This document shows, one piece after another, positions 9,275 to 17,054 of a stretch of DNA of 64,000 nt; the stretch's first letter is position 1, and every line of letters starts with the position of its first letter. The DNA comes from Patescibacteria group bacterium (lineage in GTDB: Bacteria; Patescibacteriota; Patescibacteriia; 2-12-FULL-60-25): positions 186,001 to 250,000 of the forward strand of contig JAQTXZ010000001.1 in NCBI GenBank assembly GCA_028688515.1, written 5' to 3'. Below the pieces are notes generated by a model, which ran no database searches, was not told where the DNA came from, and worked only from the letters and a program-made list of their open reading frames with translations. A program made the translations under genes and the position numbers.

Positions 9275-9309
9275 ATAAAACCGGTTTTTTCGTAGGAACG
9301 TTAACATGC

Positions 9310-9338
9310 TTGCAGCCATCGGGTAAGAGACATATACT
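9310..9338 (+). promoter_or_regulatory. Promoter of korAB, leaderless type
   Basis: TTGCAG at 9310-9315, 17-nt spacer, TATACT at 9333-9338; the korA ATG follows 8 nt later at 9347, so the transcript would start at or near the start codon. No Shine-Dalgarno sequence precedes that ATG. Confidence 0.55.
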
Positions 9339-9346
9339 CATGCTTG

Positions 9347-10975
9347 ATGAATAGATTATCCATTGGCATCGGCGGTCAAGCAGGGGAAGGGGTAGAAACT
9401 CTCGGGCACGCCGTAGCCAATTTAATGGCCAAGATGGGCAAAGAAATAGCCACAAACGGCGAGTTTTATAATGCCATAAAAGGATCTCACAATACTTTTG
9501 AGATAAGTGTATCGGATGAGGCCGCGCTGTCAACTTCGACGCATTACAATCTTGTTATAGCCATGGACGGTCAGACTCTGGCGGAAGAAGCGCGCCGGAT
9601 CGTTACGGACGGTTACCTTATTTACGATCCCGAAACTGGTGCACCGGATGTGTCGGCAAAACTAGTTGCGGTCCCTTTCTTGAATATCGCGCAAGAAGTT
9701 GCCGGCACCAAACTCGCTAAGAACATGGTCTTGTTCGGTTGTTTTGCCGCTATGGTAAAAGCGCCGAAAGAATTGTTGGCGTCGATGATCGATGAGCTTT
9801 TAAAAAATTTACCGCCGGAAGTTAAACAGAGAAACGTCGAAGCTGCGCAACGGGGATATGAGGTCGCATCCGAGCAGGTGCATGAAAGCTTAATGCGGGT
9901 TAGCGTCAAAGATCCAGCCGTTGAAAATTATCTGATGTCGGGCAACTCAATCTCCGCTTTGGCCGCAGTCAGGGCTGGATGCACTTTTTTTGCCGCTTAT
10001 CCCATGACGCCGAGCACGTCGATTTTGGAATTTCTGGCGAAGTGGAGCAATAAGACGAAGATGAGCGTCCACCATGTTGAGGATGAACTGGCGGCAATCA
10101 ATATGGCTGTCGGCGCATCTTATGCGGGTGCGCGTGCAATGGTTGCGACTTCCGGCGGAGGTTTTGCTTTGATGACGGAAGGTGTCGGTCTTGCTGCGAT
10201 GTTGGAAACGCCGATTGTCGTCGTCGAAGTTCAGCGTCCGGGTCCTGCCACGGGTTTGCCGACGCGCACCGGACAAGGCGATTTGCGTCAGGTTTTGCAT
10301 GCCGGTCAGGGCGACGTCCCTCATATGGTTTTGAGTCCCGGTACTCACGAAGAAGCTTTTCAGATGGTTCGCGAAGCGTTTGAGTATGCGGAAGCGATTC
10401 GAGGTCCGGTAACCGTCCTGATGGAAAAATGTTTGGCGGAGGGAATGCGTACGATTGACAGTGATGCCTTTGATCGGGCATTGGATTTTACTTGCGAGCG
10501 TCAAACGTCGGACAAACTCAAGCGAGCGATCTCGTATGAGCACGATGCTGAAGGGAACCCGACCGAAGAACCGCTAACTGTCATTGACCGTCAAAGGTCG
10601 AGATGGAATAAGATCGATGCCATTGCGGAAAAACTTCCTCCGGGGCGTCTCGAGGGTGCAGAGAGCGCTACGGTGACGCTTGTTTGTTGGGGTGCGACTT
10701 ACGGAGCCGCGATGGAAACGTCTAAGTTACTGACGGCCGAAGGCATTGCGACAAACGTCTTGCATATAAAATATTTTAGACCTTTTCAGTCCGGGGTTTT
10801 GGAGACGCTGCAAAAAACTGTCCGACCGATTTTGATCGAAGGCAATCTTACTGCGCAGCTTGGAGGTCTGATCGCGGAAAAAACTGGATTTGAGATTAAA
10901 GATAAAATTTTGGATGTCTCAGGTCGGCCATTTACCGCCGAAGGATTAGTCGAACGCATAAAAGAAATATTATGA
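9347..10975 (+). CDS. korA: 2-oxoacid:ferredoxin oxidoreductase, fused gamma-alpha subunit
   Basis: 542 residues. The first ~185 residues form the gamma domain (GIGGQAGEGVETLGHAVANL; GSHNTFEISVS), followed by the alpha pyrimidine-binding domain (AAYPMTPSTSILEFLAKW; ATSGGGFALMTEGVGLA) and a C-terminal transketolase-like domain II (LVCWGATYGAAMET; ILIEGNLTAQLGGLI). This gamma-alpha fusion with a separate beta gene is the two-subunit KorAB type, which decarboxylates a 2-oxoacid (2-oxoglutarate or pyruvate) with CoA and reduces ferredoxin. ATG 9347 is preferred over TTG 9344 because of the promoter spacing. The ATGA overlap with korB shows coupling. Substrate specificity is not settled by sequence. 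Confidence 0.85.
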   Translation: MNRLSIGIGGQAGEGVETLGHAVANLMAKMGKEIATNGEFYNAIKGSHNTFEISVSDEAALSTSTHYNLVIAMDGQTLAEEARRIVTDGYLIYDPETGAPDVSAKLVAVPFLNIAQEVAGTKLAKNMVLFGCFAAMVKAPKELLASMIDELLKNLPPEVKQRNVEAAQRGYEVASEQVHESLMRVSVKDPAVENYLMSGNSISALAAVRAGCTFFAAYPMTPSTSILEFLAKWSNKTKMSVHHVEDELAAINMAVGASYAGARAMVATSGGGFALMTEGVGLAAMLETPIVVVEVQRPGPATGLPTRTGQGDLRQVLHAGQGDVPHMVLSPGTHEEAFQMVREAFEYAEAIRGPVTVLMEKCLAEGMRTIDSDAFDRALDFTCERQTSDKLKRAISYEHDAEGNPTEEPLTVIDRQRSRWNKIDAIAEKLPPGRLEGAESATVTLVCWGATYGAAMETSKLLTAEGIATNVLHIKYFRPFQSGVLETLQKTVRPILIEGNLTAQLGGLIAEKTGFEIKDKILDVSGRPFTAEGLVERIKEIL

Positions 10976-11826
10976 CATCAATCGGCGATTATCATTGCAA
11001 CGAAGTTAAACGATCTTGGTGTCCGGGTTGCGGTGATTTTGGAATTGAAGCGGCTCTCAAGTCCGCTTTGTCAAAATCCAATATTGAACCGAAGCGCGTC
11101 ATGACCGTCGGCGGCATCGGATGCAGCGGTTTGCTGCCGTATTGGACCAAGACGAATTCTTTCGTCGGCTTGCATGGCCGCGCTTTGCCTGCTGCGATTG
11201 GAATGTCGATTGCCGATCCGGACTCTCAAGTTGTCGTGATGGCCGGAGACGGAGACGCTTATGGAATCGGCGTCGGGCATCTTGTGCATGCATTTCGCAG
11301 AAATCAGAAACTCGTGTATATGGTTGCAAACAACGGAGTTTATGCTTTGACCAAAGGACAAGTCTCGCCGACTGCGGAATTGAACGCGAAAGGATCTTCA
11401 ACTCCGTTCGGTATAAATATGCCACCAATCGACCCGATTTCCCTTGCGCTTATTTCGGGCGGAACTTTTGTGGCGCGCGGGTTTGCTGGCGATATTCCGC
11501 ATCTTGCAGAAATCATCGAGCGGGCGATCGCACATGAGGGTTTTTCTTTCATTGATATTTTACAGCCCTGCGTCTCGTATCACAAAAACATGTGCGATTC
11601 GTCGTACGCCGCGAGCATGATAAAACTTGAAGCATCGAATCATGACGCCGGGGACTTGAATGCCGCACTGACTCAAGCGCGAGGTGAAAATGGGAATCGT
11701 AAAGTCGGAATTTTTTATTGCAAAGAAAATAATAACCGGAAAGTTTCGGACGCCCATATGTACGCAGGCTGCAGGTCCTCGGAGGATATTTTGGGCCTCA
11801 TTCGTCCGATGCGAGTGACCGGATGA
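10972..11826 (+). CDS. korB: 2-oxoacid:ferredoxin oxidoreductase, beta subunit
   Basis: 284 residues. WCPGCGDFG (residues ~15-23), GIGCSG (~45) and QPCVSYH (~199) supply four Cys for the 4Fe-4S cluster, and MAGDGDAYGIGVGHLVHA with NNGVYALTKGQ is the thiamine-diphosphate/Mg site. It forms the catalytic core with KorA. No ferredoxin-like delta subunit follows. The 3' end overlaps the convergent wecB gene by 29 nt. It is the only central-metabolism unit inside a glycan region. Confidence 0.88.
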   Translation: MTSIGDYHCNEVKRSWCPGCGDFGIEAALKSALSKSNIEPKRVMTVGGIGCSGLLPYWTKTNSFVGLHGRALPAAIGMSIADPDSQVVVMAGDGDAYGIGVGHLVHAFRRNQKLVYMVANNGVYALTKGQVSPTAELNAKGSSTPFGINMPPIDPISLALISGGTFVARGFAGDIPHLAEIIERAIAHEGFSFIDILQPCVSYHKNMCDSSYAASMIKLEASNHDAGDLNAALTQARGENGNRKVGIFYCKENNNRKVSDAHMYAGCRSSEDILGLIRPMRVTG

Positions 11827-12919
11827 TGTCCGCAACGATTCTTTCGGCCGCATGGCCGTCCCAGAGGGGCGGTTTTTTGCAGATTCGATGAGAGTCTTGT
11901 TTGAGAATATCGAGTGCGGATTCTATGGCCGCATCTTTGTTTAAACCTATGACTTTGTTCGTGCCGTGGGTGACCGTCATCGGCCGTTCCGTTTCGCTGC
12001 GCAGCGTCAGGCATGGAATGCCGAGCGCCGTGGTTTCTTCTTGAACTCCGCCGGAATCGGTCATGACAAGTTTTGCGTTCATCTGTAAATTCAAGAAATC
12101 CAAATAACCAAGAGGCCGGATAATCTTTAAATTTTTGAGATCGTCGAAACGTTGTTTTAATCCAAAGTTTGCAATTAAGTTTGATGTTCTTGGATGCATC
12201 GGAAAAACCACGGGATACTGCAATCCCGCGACGATGTCCAGCAATAGTTCGAGTTTATCTTTAATGTCGACGTTTTCCGGGCGATGCATTGTCATTAAAA
12301 TATAATGATCAAGTCCGAATTCTTGTTTGACAGGGCGTGTGGCGGCTTTATTCTTGGAGTTTTCCAAAGTATCGATCATCACATTGCCAACGAAGTGAAT
12401 TTTGTCTTTTACGATTCCTTCTTTTATCAGATTGGTTTCAGCGCCTTCTTCGCTGGTATACAGATAGTCCGAAAGCCTGTCGGTCAAAACTCGATTTATT
12501 TCTTCGGGCATGCGCCAGTTGCCGCTGCGCAGCCCGGCTTCGATGTGCGCGATCTTGATTCCGAGTTTGCTTGCAACAAGACTGCAGGCCAAAGTGGAAT
12601 TGACATCGCCGACAACCAAGATGACGTCGGGTTTTGTTTCGAGCAGGACCGGTTCGAATTTGAGCATGATGTTCGCCGTTTGCGCGGCGTGCGTGCCCGA
12701 GCCCACACCCAAATAAATGTCGGGTGCGGGCAATTCCAAGTCATCGAAGATCTCTTTATACATCTCTGGACTGTAATGCTGTCCAGTATGTAGCAAAATA
12801 GGCTCGATCGCGTCAGGATGGCGTTTTTGCTCGGTGAGCAGGGGAGAAATTTTGATGAAGTTCGGCCGTGCGCCGACGATGTTCAGGATTTTTATTTTTT
12901 TGACGTTGGACATAATCAT
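11798..12919 (-). CDS. wecB: UDP-N-acetylglucosamine 2-epimerase, non-hydrolysing
   Basis: 373 residues. Diagnostic segments are ARPNFIKISPLL, HTGQHYSPEM, GDVNSTLACSLVA, IAHIEAGLRSGN, MTMHRPENVD and TDSGGVQEETTAL (nucleotide-binding C-terminal domain). The enzyme interconverts UDP-GlcNAc and UDP-ManNAc in the cytoplasm, giving ManNAc donors for surface glycan. It overlaps the upstream methyltransferase gene by 4 nt on the same strand. Confidence 0.92.
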   Translation of the reverse strand: MIMSNVKKIKILNIVGARPNFIKISPLLTEQKRHPDAIEPILLHTGQHYSPEMYKEIFDDLELPAPDIYLGVGSGTHAAQTANIMLKFEPVLLETKPDVILVVGDVNSTLACSLVASKLGIKIAHIEAGLRSGNWRMPEEINRVLTDRLSDYLYTSEEGAETNLIKEGIVKDKIHFVGNVMIDTLENSKNKAATRPVKQEFGLDHYILMTMHRPENVDIKDKLELLLDIVAGLQYPVVFPMHPRTSNLIANFGLKQRFDDLKNLKIIRPLGYLDFLNLQMNAKLVMTDSGGVQEETTALGIPCLTLRSETERPMTVTHGTNKVIGLNKDAAIESALDILKQDSHRICKKPPLWDGHAAERIVADIIRSLASDE

Positions 12920-13626
12920 TTTGGTCGGCAGACGCAGAAAAATATTCTGGGTTCTTGCCTAGAGGGGTTGAATCGTTGAATTTGAGGGCCGTTGCCAAGA
13001 TCGTAAATTGTATTTTTATATTTGAAAATAATTTCCATCAAACGCAGCAATTTTCTTACGGCATTGATCGTCAAGAATTTTGCAACGAGGCGTTGTCCGA
13101 GAATTTGTTGAACTTCGAATTCCGATGATAGTTCGTCTTTGAGTTCTTGATAGGTAAATTCTTTGATGTGGAACGGATTTAAAGGCTTGTCGGTATAGGG
13201 CGAGGTGACGCGCTTGTTTGGAGTCGAGAGCAATAAAATGCCTTCCGGCTTAAGCCAGGTGCGCAAATTTGTCAGATAGACTTGTCTTTGTTCCTGATTA
13301 AGATGCTCAATTGTTTCAAAGCTCGTAATCAGATCAAAACGCTCCGCCGAAAAAAGAGGATCGCATGCGGATGCCTGTATAAAATCCAAATTCGGCTGTT
13401 GATAGTGCGATTTTGCGTAGTTGATGCTTTCTTGCGAAATGTCTACGCCTTTGACGCTGTTTGCTTTGCCGCTAAGTTCATATGTTCCGTAACCCGTGCC
13501 GCAGGCTATGTCCAAAACATCCAATCCCTTTGCCAGATTTATCGCGTATTCGTATCTGGCTCTGTGTTCATCTTCCAAACGGGGTTTGGAAATTCCCGGG
13601 ATAAATTGTTCGCCTGAAAATTGCAT
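12916..13626 (-). CDS. Class I SAM-dependent methyltransferase
   Basis: 236 residues. VLDIACGTGYGTYELS is motif I; GVDISQESINYAKSHY, ITSFETIEHLNQEQ and LKPEGILLLSTPNKRV complete a Methyltransf_11-type core. It precedes wecB with an ATGA overlap and is divergent from the GT-C gene at 13663. Probably methylates a glycan sugar or lipid carrier; the target is not evident. Confidence 0.8.
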   Translation of the reverse strand: MQFSGEQFIPGISKPRLEDEHRARYEYAINLAKGLDVLDIACGTGYGTYELSGKANSVKGVDISQESINYAKSHYQQPNLDFIQASACDPLFSAERFDLITSFETIEHLNQEQRQVYLTNLRTWLKPEGILLLSTPNKRVTSPYTDKPLNPFHIKEFTYQELKDELSSEFEVQQILGQRLVAKFLTINAVRKLLRLMEIIFKYKNTIYDLGNGPQIQRFNPSRQEPRIFFCVCRPK

Positions 13627-13662
13627 AGTTTATGCGTAAGTTATAATATCAAAGCCGTATTT

Positions 13663-15333
13663 ATGCAACTCCCGAATTTTTTTCGTACGAATCCGTGGCT
13701 GATCGTGCTTTTGTTGATCGGGTTAAGTTTGCGCTTGTGGGGCATCGGCATCGGTTTGCCGGGAACCGCATTGGTCGGCGATGAGACTTCTTCCATTTCG
13801 TTCATATTGCGTATACTGGCGACGGGCAATCCTTTCATCCATACCGTCAATCCGTATCCGATAATGATGAGCTTGCTTGCCGCTCCGTTTGTTGTTTTGA
13901 ATTTGGCATATATTTGGATCTCCAATGGATTGCATGGAACGGGCGAGCTGCAGACCTACCTCGTCGTGCACGGCGTAAGCATGCTGCAAATCTGGCCGCG
14001 GCTCATTGCTGCATTTTTCGGAACCGCTACGATCTTTGTCGTCTTCAGGATACTTTCAAGACTCTTCTCAAGACCGGCAGCTTATGTCGGAACAACTGCG
14101 GTGACAATCAGTCTTTTGGCGGTGCATCTTTCGCATTGGGGAAGATCGCATGCTGTTATGACTTTTTTTATCGCAGCTTCGGCTTATGCGGCAATCAGAT
14201 GCGCGGAAGACCGCTCCAAAAAATATTTTTACGCAACTTATGTCTTAGCCGCCTGTTCTTTGGCAACGCATTATTTGGGTGCAACGGCGCTGATTTTTCC
14301 TTTTTTGATGTTTTGGTTTTATAAACCGAATCAAAAAGAATTTTGGAAGGCATTCGGTTTGGCATCTTTGATTGTGATCCCCGCATATCTGTTGAATTTT
14401 TCCGGCACCGTTTTGATGGTTTGGGGAGCGTTCCACAATTATTATATCCCGAATGATTTTGCGAGTCTGTTGCCGGTCGGACGCTACGAACGTTTCTATT
14501 ATATTTTCAGGGATTTGTTTTATCTTGATCCCGTAGGCGTCGTCGCGGGCGGACTCGGCGTTGCGTGGGTTTTGTACAAACGTCAGTTTTCCAAACCGAT
14601 GCTCGTGATGCTGATGGGTCTCGCTTATTTTTACTTGATCCAAATTACGATTGTTGCCGCACCGCGAGAATCCAGATGGTTGCTGCCCATGGATATCATA
14701 TTCATCACTTTTGGTTTTGCCGCTGTCACGCAAGCGATTTACGAGATGAAATGGAAAGGGAGGTTGGTTTTGCTTATCATGATGTTCATGCTTTTGATCC
14801 CGCAGTTCGTTGTGACTCTCAAGTGGCTTTCTTTGCTCGGCGATCACACGCAATTAAAAGTCGAACGTTGGATGAGTGAGCATAGAGCCGAGCGAATGTA
14901 CGTTAATTCCAAATACATCAATCCGACGCCAACGGCAGAGGCCGCCGCTTGGAACGCGGAAAATAGTTTAAGACTAAAATCCAGTGCCAAAAATTCATAC
15001 GTTATTGAGCATCCGTCGCTATTTGAGGCAAACGGCTTAACCTATTTTGTCGGCGACGAGTTGTCGGACGAAAATCGGTGCTCGACGTTTGCCGCATTAA
15101 AAATCAACTACATTGTCGTCGATTATAAATCGCGTCAGGAAAAAGCGGGTGCTCTGGATAAAGTAAAAGATTGCATCTCGCCTGAGCCGGTGTTTGTCGC
15201 TTCACCCGGCAAAGAAAGTCTTTTGGATTTGCCTTATGAAAATTTGGTTAATACCATATTAACCGATCGCTACGTGCTTGGGTCGGAAAGCGTCGGACCT
15301 TGGTACGAGGTTTATTCCGTTTCAACCAAATAG
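13663..15333 (+). CDS. GT-C membrane glycosyltransferase (GT39/ArnT-like)
   Basis: About 556 residues from ATG 13663 (a TTG at 13621 in frame is less likely, since TATAAT at 13642-13647 lies between). About ten membrane helices; after the first comes the extracytoplasmic loop with GDETSS, the acidic D-E pair typical of GT-C enzymes. A soluble C-terminal domain starts near residue 400. Such enzymes use polyprenyl-phosphate sugars to glycosylate proteins or glycans outside the membrane. The 3' end overlaps the convergent methyltransferase by 22 nt. Confidence 0.7.
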   Translation: MQLPNFFRTNPWLIVLLLIGLSLRLWGIGIGLPGTALVGDETSSISFILRILATGNPFIHTVNPYPIMMSLLAAPFVVLNLAYIWISNGLHGTGELQTYLVVHGVSMLQIWPRLIAAFFGTATIFVVFRILSRLFSRPAAYVGTTAVTISLLAVHLSHWGRSHAVMTFFIAASAYAAIRCAEDRSKKYFYATYVLAACSLATHYLGATALIFPFLMFWFYKPNQKEFWKAFGLASLIVIPAYLLNFSGTVLMVWGAFHNYYIPNDFASLLPVGRYERFYYIFRDLFYLDPVGVVAGGLGVAWVLYKRQFSKPMLVMLMGLAYFYLIQITIVAAPRESRWLLPMDIIFITFGFAAVTQAIYEMKWKGRLVLLIMMFMLLIPQFVVTLKWLSLLGDHTQLKVERWMSEHRAERMYVNSKYINPTPTAEAAAWNAENSLRLKSSAKNSYVIEHPSLFEANGLTYFVGDELSDENRCSTFAALKINYIVVDYKSRQEKAGALDKVKDCISPEPVFVASPGKESLLDLPYENLVNTILTDRYVLGSESVGPWYEVYSVSTK

Positions 15334-15986
15334 ACGATTTGAAAGCCGAACATGTTCGGCCAAATGTCTTTGAGCCAGCGACGTCCGTTGCTGGCGTTTG
15401 ATTTTATCAATCGCAGATCCATGGCTTTGAGCCAATCCAAAAAATCAACATGCGACCAAAAGCGCAAGTGTTCGGAAGGATGATGCACCCATTGCGTAAA
15501 ACATCTGCCGTTAAACATTAATCCGAAACGGAACCAAAAGTAGGCGCTGTTGGGTATTGTGATTGCGAAATGTCTCGTCAACGGCGATAGAGCGAGAATG
15601 ACTTCTTCAGGATTTGGAAGATGCTCCAGGACCTCGCTTAAAATTATATAATCAAAACCATCGTGCAGGTCTTGAGCGGCACCAATATTGGTCAGGTCGA
15701 CGATTATCGGTTTGATGCCGTGAGACTTGAAGCTTTCCAGGACAACGGGGGAAATGTCGCCGACAGATACAATGCAGCCTTTTTCTTTAAGTGCGATTGG
15801 GAGTTTGGAATTTCCGCAGCCAATATCTAATACTTTACTGCCGGAAGGAATGTTGGCCAATATGCATTCCTCTCTTTCCCTAAGTTTGTTTTTTATTGCA
15901 AAACCTCTGGTCTTCCAGTATTCGTCGTAATCCAACCGCGCCAGTTTTGGGTAGTTCGGTTTTCTGATCCAAGGAAAATTAAACAT
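15312..15986 (-). CDS. Class I SAM-dependent methyltransferase
   Basis: About 224 residues from ATG 15986 (MFNFPWIRKPNYPKL), chosen because it overlaps the upstream GT4 stop by 8 nt; an in-frame GTG/ATG start at 16031 would overlap much more. VLDIGCGNSKLPIALKEKG is motif I, ILSEVLEHLPNPEEVI and the ITIPNSAYFWFRFGL segment are typical of small methyltransferases in glycan loci. Target unknown. Confidence 0.75.
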   Translation of the reverse strand: MFNFPWIRKPNYPKLARLDYDEYWKTRGFAIKNKLREREECILANIPSGSKVLDIGCGNSKLPIALKEKGCIVSVGDISPVVLESFKSHGIKPIIVDLTNIGAAQDLHDGFDYIILSEVLEHLPNPEEVILALSPLTRHFAITIPNSAYFWFRFGLMFNGRCFTQWVHHPSEHLRFWSHVDFLDWLKAMDLRLIKSNASNGRRWLKDIWPNMFGFQIVYLVETE

Positions 15987-16983
15987 ATAAATTTTGTATT
16001 TTGTCACGCAGCGTCTTAAGACTAAAATCACGCTCGACGACCGTACGTGCGCATGAGCCGATTATTTTTAAATTTTCGACGTCATTGACGGATTGTCGAA
16101 TTTTGTGGGCCAGAGCTTTTGCGTCGGCCATTGGACAGAAGATGACGGATTCACCGTCTTTAAAATATTTTTTAAATTCAGGATTGCTCCCGGTAATGAC
16201 AGGCTTGGAACAAGCGGCATATTCGAGTACTTTGTTGGGAATGACTCTTTGTGCTTTTTCCGTGTCGCCGAAAATGCCCAAGCAGACGTCCGCTTCTTTT
16301 ACATGCGACATCAATTGGTCGTAGTCCATCGAGGGCAGAAAAGTTAATTCATCATCGACCTTGAGTTCGTCCGCCAAAACGCGCATTTCTTTATGTGTTT
16401 GACCGTTGCCGATTATCCAAAAATGCAGGGCGGGGTCATTTATCAAGCTCGCAGCTTCGATGATATATTGCACGCCTTGCAGGGGAATAAAAGAACCATA
16501 AAAGAGAATGTTGGTTTTGTTTGCATCAAAATGCGTTCCTTTGGCTGGCGGTGAAATGCCATCCATTCGTTCCAAGTCAACGCATACGGGGAGTATTGTA
16601 TATTTTTTTGAAGACTTGAGTCCAAAAGTCGTAAAGAAATAATCTTTGTGACTTTCCGTGTCAAAAATCAGATGATCGGACAGATGGCAATAAAGATAAT
16701 CTTGAAGGTAGAGATATGCCGCTTTCAAGGAATAACGTCCCACGGTTTTTCTGTCATTGACGGAGCTGTCGTACATCGAGGTGAAAGCGTCGAAAATGAT
16801 TCGTTTGCGTTTGATGTATTTCAGTTGGATGATTTTTAAGAGCATCCCGCTCGCCGGCCACATGACAAAGATGCTCTTTGCGTCTTTTTGCATAAATTCG
16901 GCAAGAACTTTTGACAAAGCCTGATTGCGCGGATATGACACGGCATTACCTTGAATGATTGAGATGCCTGTGTCGGCTGCCAT
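15979..16983 (-). CDS. Glycosyltransferase family 4, N-terminus uncertain
   Basis: 334 residues. The C-terminal GT-B half is clear: ILFYGSFIPLQGVQYIIEAA, FWIIGNGQTHKEM, and an EYAACSKPVITG segment with the acidic pair region. The first residue used (ATG 16983) gives MAADTGISIIQG, lacking the usual first beta strand. The frame stays open upstream to 17055 without ATG/GTG/TTG, and its translation (CLISDFPLFSRYM) looks protein-like, so the true N-terminus may be lost or use an unusual start. It overlaps the methyltransferase downstream by 8 nt. Confidence 0.7.
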   Translation of the reverse strand: MAADTGISIIQGNAVSYPRNQALSKVLAEFMQKDAKSIFVMWPASGMLLKIIQLKYIKRKRIIFDAFTSMYDSSVNDRKTVGRYSLKAAYLYLQDYLYCHLSDHLIFDTESHKDYFFTTFGLKSSKKYTILPVCVDLERMDGISPPAKGTHFDANKTNILFYGSFIPLQGVQYIIEAASLINDPALHFWIIGNGQTHKEMRVLADELKVDDELTFLPSMDYDQLMSHVKEADVCLGIFGDTEKAQRVIPNKVLEYAACSKPVITGSNPEFKKYFKDGESVIFCPMADAKALAHKIRQSVNDVENLKIIGSCARTVVERDFSLKTLRDKIQNLYV

Positions 16984-17054
16984 ATATCGAGAGAATAGTG
17001 GAAAATCGCTGATTAGACAAGCGGAGCACGATTCGGGTATTCTGATTTCGAACT

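Noticed and set aside
9947-10543. 198-codon minus-strand frame inside korA
   Set aside because: Shadow of a well-supported korA; composition is Arg/His/Gln-rich as expected for antisense reading.
14245-14853. 202-codon minus-strand frame inside the GT-C gene
   Set aside because: Antisense shadow, charged low-complexity sequence with no motif.
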